From Aneurinibacillus sp. (GTDB lineage: Bacteria > Bacillota > UBA5301 > DYFA01), in assembly GCA_020725425.1 (NCBI GenBank), contig DYFA01000072.1:1-32341 (forward strand): a stretch of DNA of 32,341 bases, written 5' to 3'. A model generated the notes under the pieces. The model searched no databases. It was not told the DNA's origin and saw only the letters and a list, made by a program, of their open reading frames with translations. Below are positions 6,913 to 15,947 of the stretch, in pieces (position 1 is the first letter of the stretch; every line of letters begins with the position of its first letter). The position numbers were made by a program, and so were the translations under genes.

Positions 6913-6939
6913 AAAGTGGTGAGAAGTGGAGCAAAGTGG
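6913..6939 (+). promoter_or_regulatory. MraZ box: three heptamers at 10-bp spacing
   Basis: AAAGTGG (6913-6919), GAAGTGG (6923-6929) and AAAGTGG (6933-6939) are spaced by exactly 3 bases. This is the repeat architecture described for MraZ operators upstream of dcw operons, so autoregulation by the next gene is expected. The last repeat merges with the GGAGG ribosome-binding site. No clear -10/-35 was found in 6858-6912. Confidence 0.85.
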
Positions 6940-6955
6940 AGGAGATGAGACGGCG

Positions 6956-7384
6956 GTGTTCATGGGGGAATTCGAGCATACCGTGGACGACAAGGGCCGT
7001 CTCATCGTTCCGGCGCGGTTCCGCGAGGAACTGGGCTTCAAGTTCGTCGTGACCCGGGGGCTGGACCGGTGCCTCTTCGTCTACCCCCTGGGCGAGTGGG
7101 AGAAGCTGGTGGGGGAGAAGCTCCAGGGGTTGCCGCTCGGCAAGACGGAAGCCCGGGCCTTCGTCCGGACTTTGATGTCGGGCGCCACCGAGTGTGAGCT
7201 GGATAAACAGGGCCGGATCGTGCTGCCGGCCAATCTGCGCGCCTATGCGGGGTTGGAGAAGGATGTTGTGGTGATCGGCGTCTCCACGCGGGTGGAGATC
7301 TGGGCCAAGGCCGAGTGGGAGAAGTACTCGGCCGCGGCGGAGGCTTCCTTCAGCGAGGTCGCTGAGACGGTGGTGGGCCTCTGA
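6956..7384 (+). CDS. mraZ: Transcriptional regulator MraZ
   Basis: AbrB-like (SpoVT/AbrB swapped-hairpin) DNA-binding protein that forms rings and autoregulates the division and cell-wall cluster. The 142-residue product starts [22 protein letters not shown] and repeats the motif as [17 protein letters not shown], the two DXXXR-type halves of MraZ. GTG at 6956 gives the usual MFMGE start and lies 11 bases after AGGAG; ATG at 6962 is the alternative. First gene of the dcw cluster; the MraZ box is immediately upstream. Confidence 0.96.
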   Translation: MFMGEFEHTVDDKGRLIVPARFREELGFKFVVTRGLDRCLFVYPLGEWEKLVGEKLQGLPLGKTEARAFVRTLMSGATECELDKQGRIVLPANLRAYAGLEKDVVVIGVSTRVEIWAKAEWEKYSAAAEASFSEVAETVVGL

Positions 7385-7385
7385 A

Positions 7386-8372
7386 GTGGGTGAGCCGCTC
7401 CAGCACCGGCCGGTCATGCTGGCGGAGGCGCTCGCTTTCCTCAACTGCCGCCCCGGCGCAGTCTACGTGGACTGCACCGTCGGCGGGGGTGGTCATGCCG
7501 CCGCTATCCTGGCGGAGAGCGCGCCCGACGGACGCCTCATCGGGCTGGACCAGGATGAGACAGCGCTGGCGCAGGCGGGCGAGCGGCTGGCGGACGAGGT
7601 GCGAACCGGGCGGGCGGTTCTGGTGCAGGAGAACTTCGACGCGCTGACCGATGTCCTGGACCGCCTGAAGGTGGAAAAGGTGGACGGGGTCCTGTTCGAC
7701 CTCGGAGTCTCCTCGTTCCAGTTGGGGGAAGCGGAACGGGGGTTCAGCTATCAGATGGAGGCCCCCCTTGACATGCGGATGGACCGGCGGCGGCCGGTTA
7801 CGGCGGCCGACTTGGTGAACACGGCGTCCGAGGAGGAACTGGCCCGGCTGATCCGGACCTACGGCGAGGAACGCTGGGCCGGGCGGATCGCCGCCCTGAT
7901 CGTCGCGAAGCGGCGGGTCAGGCCCCTCCGGACGACTCGGGACCTGGTCGAGGTGGTCAAGGCGGCGATTCCGGCGGCGGCACGGCGGCGTGGGCCCCAT
8001 CCAGCCAAGCGGACGTTCCAGGCTCTCCGGATCGCGGTGAACGACGAGCTGGGGGCGCTGGAACGGGGGTTGGCAGGGGCGATCCGGGCCTTGCGCCCCG
8101 GGGGGCGGCTGGTGGCGATCAGTTTTCACTCGCTGGAGGACCGGATCGTCAAACAGGCCTTCGCCCTCTCCGCCAAGCGGTGCGTCTGTCCCCCGGAGAC
8201 TCCCGTGTGCGTCTGCGGGCACGTACCGGAACTGAGGATTCTGACGCGCCGCCCGCTGGAGCCGGCGGCGGACGAAATGGCGGAGAACCCGCGGGCCCGG
8301 AGCGCCAAACTCCGGGCGGCCGAGCGCCTGGACGGCGGGGGCGGCCGAATTAGCCAAGAGGAGAGGGAATAA
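7386..8372 (+). CDS. rsmH: 16S rRNA (cytosine-1402-N4) methyltransferase RsmH
   Basis: SAM-dependent methylation of C1402 in the ribosomal P site. The 328-residue product shows [10 protein letters not shown], the SAM loop [33 protein letters not shown], the [14 protein letters not shown] block and [12 protein letters not shown], all conserved in MraW/RsmH. A four-Cys patch near the C-terminus ([12 protein letters not shown]) is as in Firmicute homologues. GTG start directly after the mraZ stop; the ribosome-binding site is weak, so coupling to mraZ translation is likely. Confidence 0.97.
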   Translation: MGEPLQHRPVMLAEALAFLNCRPGAVYVDCTVGGGGHAAAILAESAPDGRLIGLDQDETALAQAGERLADEVRTGRAVLVQENFDALTDVLDRLKVEKVDGVLFDLGVSSFQLGEAERGFSYQMEAPLDMRMDRRRPVTAADLVNTASEEELARLIRTYGEERWAGRIAALIVAKRRVRPLRTTRDLVEVVKAAIPAAARRRGPHPAKRTFQALRIAVNDELGALERGLAGAIRALRPGGRLVAISFHSLEDRIVKQAFALSAKRCVCPPETPVCVCGHVPELRILTRRPLEPAADEMAENPRARSAKLRAAERLDGGGGRISQEERE

Positions 8373-8374
8373 AC

Positions 8375-8857
8375 ATGTTAGCGGCCAGGGCAGCGGTGGC
8401 AGGTGCGGAAGAAGGAAGCGGGCGACCGTGGGGGTACCGGGACCCGCGCCCGGCGCGGCACAGGGCGGCGCGGCGAAGGCCGTCGGGGGTGACCCGCCTG
8501 GCGGTTTTGTTCGGCGTCATCGGCGCGCTGCTCCTGTTATACGTCGCTGAACAGGCGTTCGTGATCAGCCTGAGCTACCGCCTGAACGGGGTCAAGGCCG
8601 CCCTTCATGCCGCGGCAGTGCAGACAGACCGGCTCCAGCTGCGGATCAGCGAGCTCTCTTCACCGGAGCGGATCGAGCGGGTGGCACGGGAGGAGCTCCA
8701 TCTGGTGGCACCGGGGGAGCCGGCGTACCTGACGGAGACGGTTCAGGTGGCGATGGTCAGGCCGGCGGAGGAGGATGAGCCGGGGTTCCCGGTGATCGCC
8801 CGGATTCAGCGCTTGCTGCGGGGATCGCTGGTTCAGGCGGCGCACGCCGCCGAGTGA
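8375..8857 (+). CDS. ftsL: Septum protein FtsL-like (bitopic)
   Basis: Bitopic division protein expected to join FtsQ/DivIB and DivIC at the septum. The 160-residue product has a basic cytoplasmic tail of about 40 residues, one membrane span at about 42-65 (LAVLFGVIGALLLLYV), then a periplasmic coiled coil and the RIERVAREELHLVAPGE block typical of FtsL/DivIC. Identity rests on topology and position between rsmH and the penicillin-binding protein. ATG at 8375 follows GAGGAGAGGGA. Confidence 0.88.
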   Translation: MLAARAAVAGAEEGSGRPWGYRDPRPARHRAARRRPSGVTRLAVLFGVIGALLLLYVAEQAFVISLSYRLNGVKAALHAAAVQTDRLQLRISELSSPERIERVAREELHLVAPGEPAYLTETVQVAMVRPAEEDEPGFPVIARIQRLLRGSLVQAAHAAE

Positions 8858-8875
8858 CGGGGAGGGCGCGGCCCG

Positions 8876-10849
8876 ATGCGCAAACTCAGCCAGCTGGTGG
8901 TCAGACGGCGGGTGGCATTCCTCTTCCTCTTGGCCACCGGTTGTCTCTTTTTTTTAGCCGGGCGCCTGTTCTGGGTCCAGGTGATCAAGAACTCGTTCCT
9001 GACCTCGCACGCCCTCGAGCAGCGGCTCCATCCGGTACCGATCGATCCTCGGCGGGGGACGATCTACGACCGCAACGGCGAGAAGCTGGCGGTGTCGATC
9101 TCGGCGGACGCGGTGTATGTGATTCCGGCCGAAGTGGGCCGGGACCGGCGGAAGGCCAAGGAGAACGCTGAGTTGGTCGCGCGGCGGCTGGCCCAACTCC
9201 TGCACATGGAGGACCGGGAGCGGGAAATCCTGGAGAAGGTCCAGCGGCGGTCGTCCTCCGAGTGGATCAAGAAAAAGGTCCCGCCCGACCAGGCGAGGGC
9301 GGTGCGTGAGGCCGACCTGCCCGGCGTCGGAGTGGTCGAGAACCCCCAGCGGTTTTATCCCAACCACTCCCTGGCCGCACAGGTCCTGGGGATCGCCGGC
9401 ATCGACAACCAGGGCCTGGAGGGGATCGAGGTCGCCTACGACCGCTACCTCAAGGGGCTTCCCGGCCGGGTGGAGGCGGAGCGCGACGCCCACGGGAACA
9501 TCATCCCCGGCGGGATCAAACGGTACATCCCGCCCCGTGACGGGGCGGACCTGTACCTCACCATCGACAAGGTGATCCAGTACATCGCCGAGCGGGAGCT
9601 GGGCAGAGCGCTCAAGGAGACGGGTGCCAAGAAGGGCGTGGTTCTGGTCGTCCGGCCCAAGACCGGGGAGATCCTGGCCCTGGCCAACCTCCCGTCCTTC
9701 GACCCGAACGACTACCCGGCGTATCCTGCCGAGAAGCGGCGGAACACCGCGATCTGCGACACCTACGAGCCTGGCTCCACTTTCAAGGTGATCACTGCCG
9801 CCACTGCCCTCGAGGAGCGGGTGACCACACCGGAGAGGCAGTTCCACGACCCCGGTTTCCTTCGTATCGGCAAGCACACCATTCACTGCTGGCGGGACGG
9901 GGGACACGGCACCCAGACCTTCGTCGAGGGCGTGGAGAACTCGTGCAATACCGTCTTTGGCACACTCGGGATGGAGATCGGCGAGGAACGGTTCTACAAT
10001 TACATCCGCGCCTTCGGTTTCGGGCAGCCGACCGGGATCGACTTTCCGGGCGAGGCCGACGGGGTGGTCCACGTGCCTGGCTCTATCGCCCTGGTGGGCT
10101 GGGTGAACGTCGGGTTCGGCCAGGGGATCACGGTGACGCCGCTTCAACTCCTGATGGCTGTCTCGGCGGTGGCCAACGACGGGCGTCTGATGCGCCCTTA
10201 CCTGGTCAAGGAGATCAGGGGGGCCAAAGGGGAACGCCTTGCGGTGACCCAGCCCACCGAGGTCCGGCAGGTCATCTCCGCCGCCACGGCGAGGGAGATG
10301 CGGCGCATCCTCCGCTCCGTGGTGGTCAACGGTTCGGGGAAGCGGGCAGACGTCCCGGGCTACCGGCCGGCGGGCAAGACCGGTACCGCCCAGGTGGCAG
10401 AGGCGGGAGGGTACTCCCACACGAAGGTCGTAGCATCATTTGTAGGTTTCGCCCCCTTCGACGACCCGGAAGTGGCCGTGCTGGTGGCGCTGTACGAACC
10501 GACCTGCGGGGTGACCTTCGGCGGGGTGATCGCCGCCCCGGTCTTCCAGGCGGTGGTGCGGGACACGCTCAGCTACCTGCGGGTGCCGCCGGTGGTGGAG
10601 CCCAAGGAGAAAGTCGAGGAGGACGCCGGGGCGCAGGTGGTCGTCGTGCCGAACGCCCGGAACTACCCGAGGGGCGAAGCCACCACCATCCTCGGGCGGG
10701 CGGGACTCTCCTTCGGCTTCGTCGGGGAAGGCGAAATCGTGGTGGACCAGGTGCCGAAGCCTGGGGCGCGGGTCGCCAGGGGAACCCGGGTGGTCCTGCA
10801 CACGGCCGGCCCGCTCAAGCCGGGAGACGGGCTGAACCCGCTGGAATAG
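8876..10849 (+). CDS. spoVD: Class B penicillin-binding protein with PASTA domain (SpoVD/FtsI type)
   Basis: Transpeptidase that crosslinks septal or spore-cortex peptidoglycan. The 657-residue protein has an N-terminal anchor at about 11-33, a dimerisation domain beginning RRGTIYDRNG, and the transpeptidase motifs STFK (Ser301, Lys304), SCN (356-358) and KTGT (501-504). One PASTA domain lies at about 580-645 (VVVPNARNYPRGEATTIL, ending VVLHTAGP). It is the only class B enzyme in the cluster, unlike Bacillus, where pbpB and spoVD are tandem. It could therefore serve both division and sporulation; whether it is FtsI or SpoVD cannot be decided from sequence alone. Confidence 0.93.
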   Translation: MRKLSQLVVRRRVAFLFLLATGCLFFLAGRLFWVQVIKNSFLTSHALEQRLHPVPIDPRRGTIYDRNGEKLAVSISADAVYVIPAEVGRDRRKAKENAELVARRLAQLLHMEDREREILEKVQRRSSSEWIKKKVPPDQARAVREADLPGVGVVENPQRFYPNHSLAAQVLGIAGIDNQGLEGIEVAYDRYLKGLPGRVEAERDAHGNIIPGGIKRYIPPRDGADLYLTIDKVIQYIAERELGRALKETGAKKGVVLVVRPKTGEILALANLPSFDPNDYPAYPAEKRRNTAICDTYEPGSTFKVITAATALEERVTTPERQFHDPGFLRIGKHTIHCWRDGGHGTQTFVEGVENSCNTVFGTLGMEIGEERFYNYIRAFGFGQPTGIDFPGEADGVVHVPGSIALVGWVNVGFGQGITVTPLQLLMAVSAVANDGRLMRPYLVKEIRGAKGERLAVTQPTEVRQVISAATAREMRRILRSVVVNGSGKRADVPGYRPAGKTGTAQVAEAGGYSHTKVVASFVGFAPFDDPEVAVLVALYEPTCGVTFGGVIAAPVFQAVVRDTLSYLRVPPVVEPKEKVEEDAGAQVVVVPNARNYPRGEATTILGRAGLSFGFVGEGEIVVDQVPKPGARVARGTRVVLHTAGPLKPGDGLNPLE

Positions 10850-10897
10850 GCGCTTGAAGGCCGGTAGGCGGGGGAAAGCTTAGCCGGGGAGTGGCAG

Positions 10898-12397
10898 ATG
10901 GAGACGCTGGACAATCTGGTGGCCGGACTGGCAGTGAGCGAGTCCCGGGGAGACCTGGGGGTGGAAGTGGGCGGGTTGGCCTACGACTCCCGCCGGGTGA
11001 AGCCGGGCGATGTCTTCGTCTGCATCCGCGGCTTGCGCACCGACGGCCACTTCTATGTGCGGGAGGCGGTGGAGAGGGGTGCGGTGGCCGTCGTGGCCGA
11101 GCGGGATCTGCCCGAGCCCGTCCAGGCGCCCTTCGTGCGCGTCGCCGACACCCGGCAGGCGCTGGGGTTGATGGCCGCCCGCCACTACGGGCACCCGTCG
11201 CGCTCCCTGCGGTTGATCGGCGTCACTGGGACCAACGGCAAGACCACCACGACTTACCTGGTCAAGTCGATCCTGGAGACGGCCGGCCACAAAGTGGGAC
11301 TGATCGGCACCATCCGCAACCTGGCGGGACAGGAGGAGATTCCCACGGAGCGGACGACTCCCGAGTCGCTGGATCTCCAGGCCCTGCTGGCCCACATGCG
11401 GGACGTCGGGTGCACCTACGTCGTCATGGAGGTGTCCTCTCACGCCGTCGAGTTGAAGCGGATCGCCGGGGCCGAGTTCGACGTCGGCCTCTTCACCAAC
11501 CTGACCCAGGATCACCTGGACTTCCACGGGACCTTTGAGGCGTACCGGGCGGCGAAAGGCAAGTTCTTCACCGGCCTCGGCCACAGCTCCAAGCCGGGGC
11601 CGCGGTGGGCGATCATCAACGCCGACGACCCGTCGGCGGAGTACTTCATCCGGGTCTCCACCGTGCCGGTGATGACCTATGGGCTGGCTCGGGGGTGCCG
11701 GGTCCGGGCGGAGGACGTCCGGTTGTCGCCGACCGGCCTCGGTTACCGGCTGGTGGCGCCGGAGGGGGTGGCGGACCTGGCCCTGCACCTCTCCGGGGAG
11801 TTCAACGTGTACAATTCCCTGGCGGCGGCGGCGGCGGGCCTCGCCGAGCGGTGTCCCCTGAACGTGGTCAAGCAGGGGCTCGAGGCCGTAGCCGGGGTGC
11901 CGGGGAGGTTCGAGGTGGTGGATCTGGGTCAGCCCTTTGCGGTGGTGGTGGACTACGCCCACACCCCGGACGGGCTGGAGAACCTCCTGCGAGCGGCGGA
12001 GAGCGTCAGCCGGGGCCGGAAGATCCTGGTCTTCGGGTGCGGCGGTGACCGGGACCGGGGCAAGCGACCCCTCATGGGAGAGATCGCCGGGAAGCTCGCC
12101 GACTACACCATCGTCACCAGCGACAACCCCCGGAGCGAGGATCCGGCGGCCATCTGTGCCGAGGTGGTGGCGGGGGTGGCCAGGACGGCTCCCGGCCCGG
12201 AGGCCTACCGGGTCCTGGTCGACCGGCGGAAGGCCATTCAGCACGCGGTGGAGGTCGCCCGCCCTGGAGACGTGGTCCTCCTGGCAGGCAAGGGACACGA
12301 GACCTACCAGATCTTCGCCGACCGGACCATCCACTTCGACGATCGGGAAGCGGCGCGGGAGGCGCTGGCCCGCCGGGGAGGTGCGGGGCGTGGATAG
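10898..12397 (+). CDS. murE: UDP-MurNAc-tripeptide synthetase MurE (meso-DAP type)
   Basis: Cytoplasmic ligase adding the third stem-peptide residue. The 499-residue product has the Mur N-terminal domain (GLAYDSRRVKPGDVFVCI), the ATP loop GTNGKTTT (Lys115), TTPESLDLQ, EVSSHAVELKR and HTPDGLENLL. DNPR (409-412) is the signature for meso-diaminopimelate over lysine, so an A1-gamma type wall is expected. ATG at 10898 follows GGGGAG. It overlaps murF by 8 bases. Confidence 0.97.
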   Translation: METLDNLVAGLAVSESRGDLGVEVGGLAYDSRRVKPGDVFVCIRGLRTDGHFYVREAVERGAVAVVAERDLPEPVQAPFVRVADTRQALGLMAARHYGHPSRSLRLIGVTGTNGKTTTTYLVKSILETAGHKVGLIGTIRNLAGQEEIPTERTTPESLDLQALLAHMRDVGCTYVVMEVSSHAVELKRIAGAEFDVGLFTNLTQDHLDFHGTFEAYRAAKGKFFTGLGHSSKPGPRWAIINADDPSAEYFIRVSTVPVMTYGLARGCRVRAEDVRLSPTGLGYRLVAPEGVADLALHLSGEFNVYNSLAAAAAGLAERCPLNVVKQGLEAVAGVPGRFEVVDLGQPFAVVVDYAHTPDGLENLLRAAESVSRGRKILVFGCGGDRDRGKRPLMGEIAGKLADYTIVTSDNPRSEDPAAICAEVVAGVARTAPGPEAYRVLVDRRKAIQHAVEVARPGDVVLLAGKGHETYQIFADRTIHFDDREAAREALARRGGAGRG

Positions 12398-13859
12398 TCT
12401 CACCGTCCGGGAACTGCTCGAGGCGACAGGCGGGGTGCTGGTCCGGGGAAAGGCCGTCGACCGGTTCACGGGTGTCTCCACCGACAGCCGCACCCTCCAG
12501 CCGGGGGACCTGTTCGTGCCGCTTGAGGGCGAGCGCTTCGACGGGCACCGGTTCATCGACCGGGCGCTGGCTGCCGGAGCGAGCGGCTTCCTGCTCCGTC
12601 TGGAGCGGGACCGGGGGGTCGAGGAACGTCTGGCCGAAGTCGGTGCGATCCGGCTTGAGAGTGCGGGAGGAAGTGAGCCCTTCATCGTTGGCGTCGAGGA
12701 CACGCTGGTCGCCCTGCACCACCTGGCCGCCTTCTACCGGCGCCGGTTCGCCTTCCCGGTCGTAGGGGTCACCGGCAGCGTCGGGAAGACCACGACCAAG
12801 GATCTGGTCGCGGCGGTGCTCGAGACCCGCTGGCGGACGGTGGCGACCCGGGGCAACCTCAACAACGAAATCGGCCTTCCTCTCACCGTGTTCCGGCTCG
12901 ACCGCACCACCGAAGCGGCCTGCTTCGAGTTGGGCATGCGGGGGCTCGGCCAGATCCGCCAGTTGGCGGAGATTGTCCGCCCCACGGTGGGAGTGGTCAC
13001 CAACGTCGGGGAGACCCACCTGGAGCTTCTGGGGTCCCGGGAGAACATCGCCCGCGCCAAGGCGGAGCTGATCGAGGCGCTGCCGCCCGACGGGGTGGCC
13101 GTCCTGAACGCCGACGATCCGCGAGTGGCGGCGATGGAGAGGCTGTCCCGGGCCCCGGTAGTGCGGTACGGCCTGCTGGAACCCGGCGAGCGACCAGGGG
13201 ACCGGCGGCTGGACGTGGCGGGGGACAAGGTGGAATCGTTCGGCGTCCGGGGGGTCAGGTTCACCCTCCTGGCGGGAAGGCGGCAGCAGGAAATCAGCTT
13301 GTCGGTCCCAGGGGTACACAACGCCCGCAACGCGCTGGCGGCGGCCGCGGTCGGGCTGGCGCTGGGGCTGGCCCTCAAAGAGGTGGCCCTGGGGCTGGGG
13401 CGGGCCCGGTTGACCGAGATGCGCCTCCAGGTCGGGAGGGGCCGGGAAGGGTTCCTCCTGATCAACGACGCCTACAACGCCAGCCCTGCTTCGGTTCGGG
13501 CCGCCTTGGACCTGTTGGTCGAGAGCCGCGCCGGAGGGGAGACGGTGGCCGTGCTCGGCGACATGCTGGAACTGGGTGGGGGGGCGGAAGAGGCTCACCG
13601 GCGGGTGGGGGAGTACGCCGCCACCCGCGGAGTCGACCGCCTGCTCGGGGTGGGGCCGCTATCCGCGCTTACGGTGCAAGGGGCCCGGGCAGCCGGGTTG
13701 AGCCGGGCCGAGGCTTACGCCACGACCGCGGCGGCGGCCGCGGCGCTGGCGGGGACTCTCCGGCCGAGCGACGTGGTTCTGGTGAAGGGGTCCCGGGCGA
13801 TGCACATGGAGGAGATCGTCCGGGAACTGGGGGGAGCGGAGGCAGGGACGCATGCATAG
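12390..13859 (+). CDS. murF: UDP-MurNAc-tripeptide:D-Ala-D-Ala ligase MurF
   Basis: Adds D-Ala-D-Ala to the UDP-MurNAc-tripeptide. The 489-residue product shows FTGVSTDSRTLQPGDLFVPL, the P-loop GVTGSVGKTTTKD (Lys133), NLNNEIGLPLT, FELGMRGLGQI, NVGETHLE and NDAYNASPASV, the MurF-specific block. GTG at 12390 is chosen because GGGGAGG (12375-12381) precedes it by 8 bases; the frame is open well upstream inside murE, but that part is a shadow. It overlaps both neighbours by 8 bases. Confidence 0.96.
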   Translation: MDSLTVRELLEATGGVLVRGKAVDRFTGVSTDSRTLQPGDLFVPLEGERFDGHRFIDRALAAGASGFLLRLERDRGVEERLAEVGAIRLESAGGSEPFIVGVEDTLVALHHLAAFYRRRFAFPVVGVTGSVGKTTTKDLVAAVLETRWRTVATRGNLNNEIGLPLTVFRLDRTTEAACFELGMRGLGQIRQLAEIVRPTVGVVTNVGETHLELLGSRENIARAKAELIEALPPDGVAVLNADDPRVAAMERLSRAPVVRYGLLEPGERPGDRRLDVAGDKVESFGVRGVRFTLLAGRRQQEISLSVPGVHNARNALAAAAVGLALGLALKEVALGLGRARLTEMRLQVGRGREGFLLINDAYNASPASVRAALDLLVESRAGGETVAVLGDMLELGGGAEEAHRRVGEYAATRGVDRLLGVGPLSALTVQGARAAGLSRAEAYATTAAAAAALAGTLRPSDVVLVKGSRAMHMEEIVRELGGAEAGTHA

Positions 13860-14826
13860 GGTGTTGTACGCCGGGCTTTTGGCGCTGGCGATCGTCCTGG
13901 GGCTGGGGCCGGTCACCATCGCCTACCTGCGGCGGTTGAAGTTCGGACAGGCGGTGCGGACCGACGGCCCGCAGTCCCACCTGAAGAAGTCGGGCATCCC
14001 CACCATGGGCGGCCTCTTGCTTGTGGCGGCGTTCATGGTGGCCACGGTGCTGGTGGCACCTCCCGGCGGCCGGCTCTCCCTGGCGCTGGCGGCGACCGCG
14101 GGGTACTTCTTCGTCGGCTTGACCGACGACCTGCTGATCGTGGTGCGCCGCCGCCCGCTCGGCCTTAAGGCTCGCCACAAGCTGTTCTGGCAGTGCCTCT
14201 TCGGTTTCGGGGTGGCTTACGCTGTAGCGGTCTCACCGGAGCTGGGGCCGCGGCTGTCCGTACCGGGGTGGTCCGGCACCATCGACCTGCCGGTCTGGGC
14301 CTACACCCTCTTCAGCGGGCTGGTCATCATGGCCGGCACCGCCAACGCCGTCAACCTGACCGACGGGCTGGACGGCCTGGCGGCGGGAGCCGTGACGATC
14401 GCCGCCGTGGCCTACGCCCTGATCGCCCTGGGCCGGGGGGCGGTCGACTTGGCGGTCTTCGCCGGGGCGGTCGCCGGCGCCTGCCTCGGCTTCATCTGGT
14501 TCAACGCTCCGCCGGCGCAGGTGTTCATGGGGGACACCGGCTCGCTGGCCCTGGGGGGTGCCCTCGGGTCCCTGGCCCTCCTGACCAAGGCCGAATTATG
14601 GCTTGCGCTCATCGGTGGGCTGTTCGTGCTGGAGACGCTCTCCGTCACCATCCAGGTGGTGTTCTTCCGCCTCACCGGGCGGCGGGTCTTCCGGATGGCC
14701 CCCCTGCACCACCACTTCGAGTTGTTGGGGTGGCCGGAGAGCAAGGTGGTGGCGCGGTTCTGGCTGATCGCGCTGGTCTTCGCCCTGGCTGGCCTGATGC
14801 TGGCACCGGGGCGGGCGGTGTTCTGA
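13852..14826 (+). CDS. mraY: Phospho-MurNAc-pentapeptide transferase MraY
   Basis: Integral membrane enzyme making lipid I from UDP-MurNAc-pentapeptide and undecaprenyl phosphate. The 324-residue product has about ten spans and the family motifs HLKKSGIPTMGG, TDDLLIV (Asp pair), NAVNLTDGLDGLA, FNAPPAQVFMGDTGS and the histidine triad PLHHHFEL, then GWPESKVVARFW. ATG at 13852 overlaps murF. murD, which usually follows in Firmicutes, is absent: ftsW starts 13 bases after this stop. Confidence 0.97.
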   Translation: MHRVLYAGLLALAIVLGLGPVTIAYLRRLKFGQAVRTDGPQSHLKKSGIPTMGGLLLVAAFMVATVLVAPPGGRLSLALAATAGYFFVGLTDDLLIVVRRRPLGLKARHKLFWQCLFGFGVAYAVAVSPELGPRLSVPGWSGTIDLPVWAYTLFSGLVIMAGTANAVNLTDGLDGLAAGAVTIAAVAYALIALGRGAVDLAVFAGAVAGACLGFIWFNAPPAQVFMGDTGSLALGGALGSLALLTKAELWLALIGGLFVLETLSVTIQVVFFRLTGRRVFRMAPLHHHFELLGWPESKVVARFWLIALVFALAGLMLAPGRAVF

Positions 14827-14839
14827 AGGGGTGGTTGGG

Positions 14840-15940
14840 GTGCGGAGGAAGCTGGTGACCGCCGACCTGATCCTGGTGGGGGCCACTTTCGGGCTGCTCT
14901 GCATAGGGGTGGTCATGGTCCTCTCGGCCAGTTCGTACGAGGCGATGCGGGACTACGGCGACCCCTTCCACTTCGGCCTGCACCAGCTCATGGCGGCGGT
15001 GGTGGGGCTTTTAGGAATGGCCTTCTTCATGAACTTCGACTACCACCGGCTGAGGCGGCTGGCTGCCCCGGGATTGGCGCTGGCGCTGATCCTTCTGGCG
15101 GCGGTGCTCTTGGGCGGCCGGAGCGCTTTGGGCGCGACCCGCTGGATCAACCTGGGGCCGCTTTCCATCCAGCCGACCGAAATCGCCAAGCTGGCGATGG
15201 TCGTCTTCCTCTCCGCCTACTTCGCCGGGCGTCCGGAGCGCGCCTTGACTCTCTCCGGCCTCCTGGTGCCGGCGGGAATCCTGGGGGCAGTTGCCTTCCT
15301 CGTGATGAAGCAGCCTGACTTCGGTTCGACCTTGATCATCATGGGTCTGACCACGGCAATGCTGGTTCTGGCGGGGATGCGCTTGAGCTGGCTTTTGGGC
15401 GCCGGCTTGGCGGTCCTCCCGGGCCTTATCTACCTGGCCAAGGCCAAACCTTACCGCGCCGCCCGGCTCACGGCTTTCCTCAACCCCTGGGCCCACCGCC
15501 AGGACATCGGCTACCAGACGATCCAGTCGCTCATCGCCCTCGGCTCCGGAGGGATCCTCGGGCTGGGCCTGGGGCAGAGCCGCCAGAAGTACCTCTACCT
15601 GCCGGAGCAGCACACCGACTTCATCTTCGCCATTCTCGGCGAGGAGCTGGGTCTCTTGGGCACCCTGACGGTGGTCGCCCTGTACTTCGTCTTTGCCTGG
15701 CGGGGCTACCGAATCGCCATCGGCGCCCCCGACGAGTTCGGCTCGCTCTTGGCAGCCGGCCTGACATCGATGGTGGTCTTCCAGGCGATCCTCAACATGC
15801 TGGTCATTTCAGGGTCCCTGCCCATCACCGGAGTGACCCTGCCGCTCCTGAGTTACGGCGGTTCGTCGCTCGCCATCACGTTGTCCTGCGTCGGGATCCT
15901 GCTGAACATCTCGAAGCACGGGAAAGAGCGGGGAGGGTGA
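14840..15940 (+). CDS. ftsW: Lipid II polymerase, FtsW/SpoVE (SEDS family)
   Basis: Multi-pass SEDS glycosyltransferase polymerising lipid II with its partner class B penicillin-binding protein. The 366-residue protein shows LSASSYEAMRDYGDPFHF, GATRWINLGPLSIQPTEIAKLAMV, KQPDFGSTLI, LTAFLNPWAHRQDIGYQTIQSL, PEQHTDFIFAILGEELG and PLLSYGGSSL, all signature blocks. GTG at 14840 follows GGGGTGG at about 7 bases; a GTG at 14831 has no site. Its place beside mraY and murG and the single class B enzyme suggest a shared division/sporulation role (SpoVE in Bacillus). Confidence 0.95.
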   Translation: MRRKLVTADLILVGATFGLLCIGVVMVLSASSYEAMRDYGDPFHFGLHQLMAAVVGLLGMAFFMNFDYHRLRRLAAPGLALALILLAAVLLGGRSALGATRWINLGPLSIQPTEIAKLAMVVFLSAYFAGRPERALTLSGLLVPAGILGAVAFLVMKQPDFGSTLIIMGLTTAMLVLAGMRLSWLLGAGLAVLPGLIYLAKAKPYRAARLTAFLNPWAHRQDIGYQTIQSLIALGSGGILGLGLGQSRQKYLYLPEQHTDFIFAILGEELGLLGTLTVVALYFVFAWRGYRIAIGAPDEFGSLLAAGLTSMVVFQAILNMLVISGSLPITGVTLPLLSYGGSSLAITLSCVGILLNISKHGKERGG

Positions 15941-15947
15941 GACGGGC

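Noticed and set aside
10880-12703. A 607-codon open frame on the minus strand across murE/murF
   Set aside because: It is a shadow of the GC-rich codon third positions of murE and murF; it has no family motifs or ribosome-binding site. The similar long antisense frames at 8954-10420, 12114-13598, 17957-19243 and 22631-24451 are rejected for the same reason.
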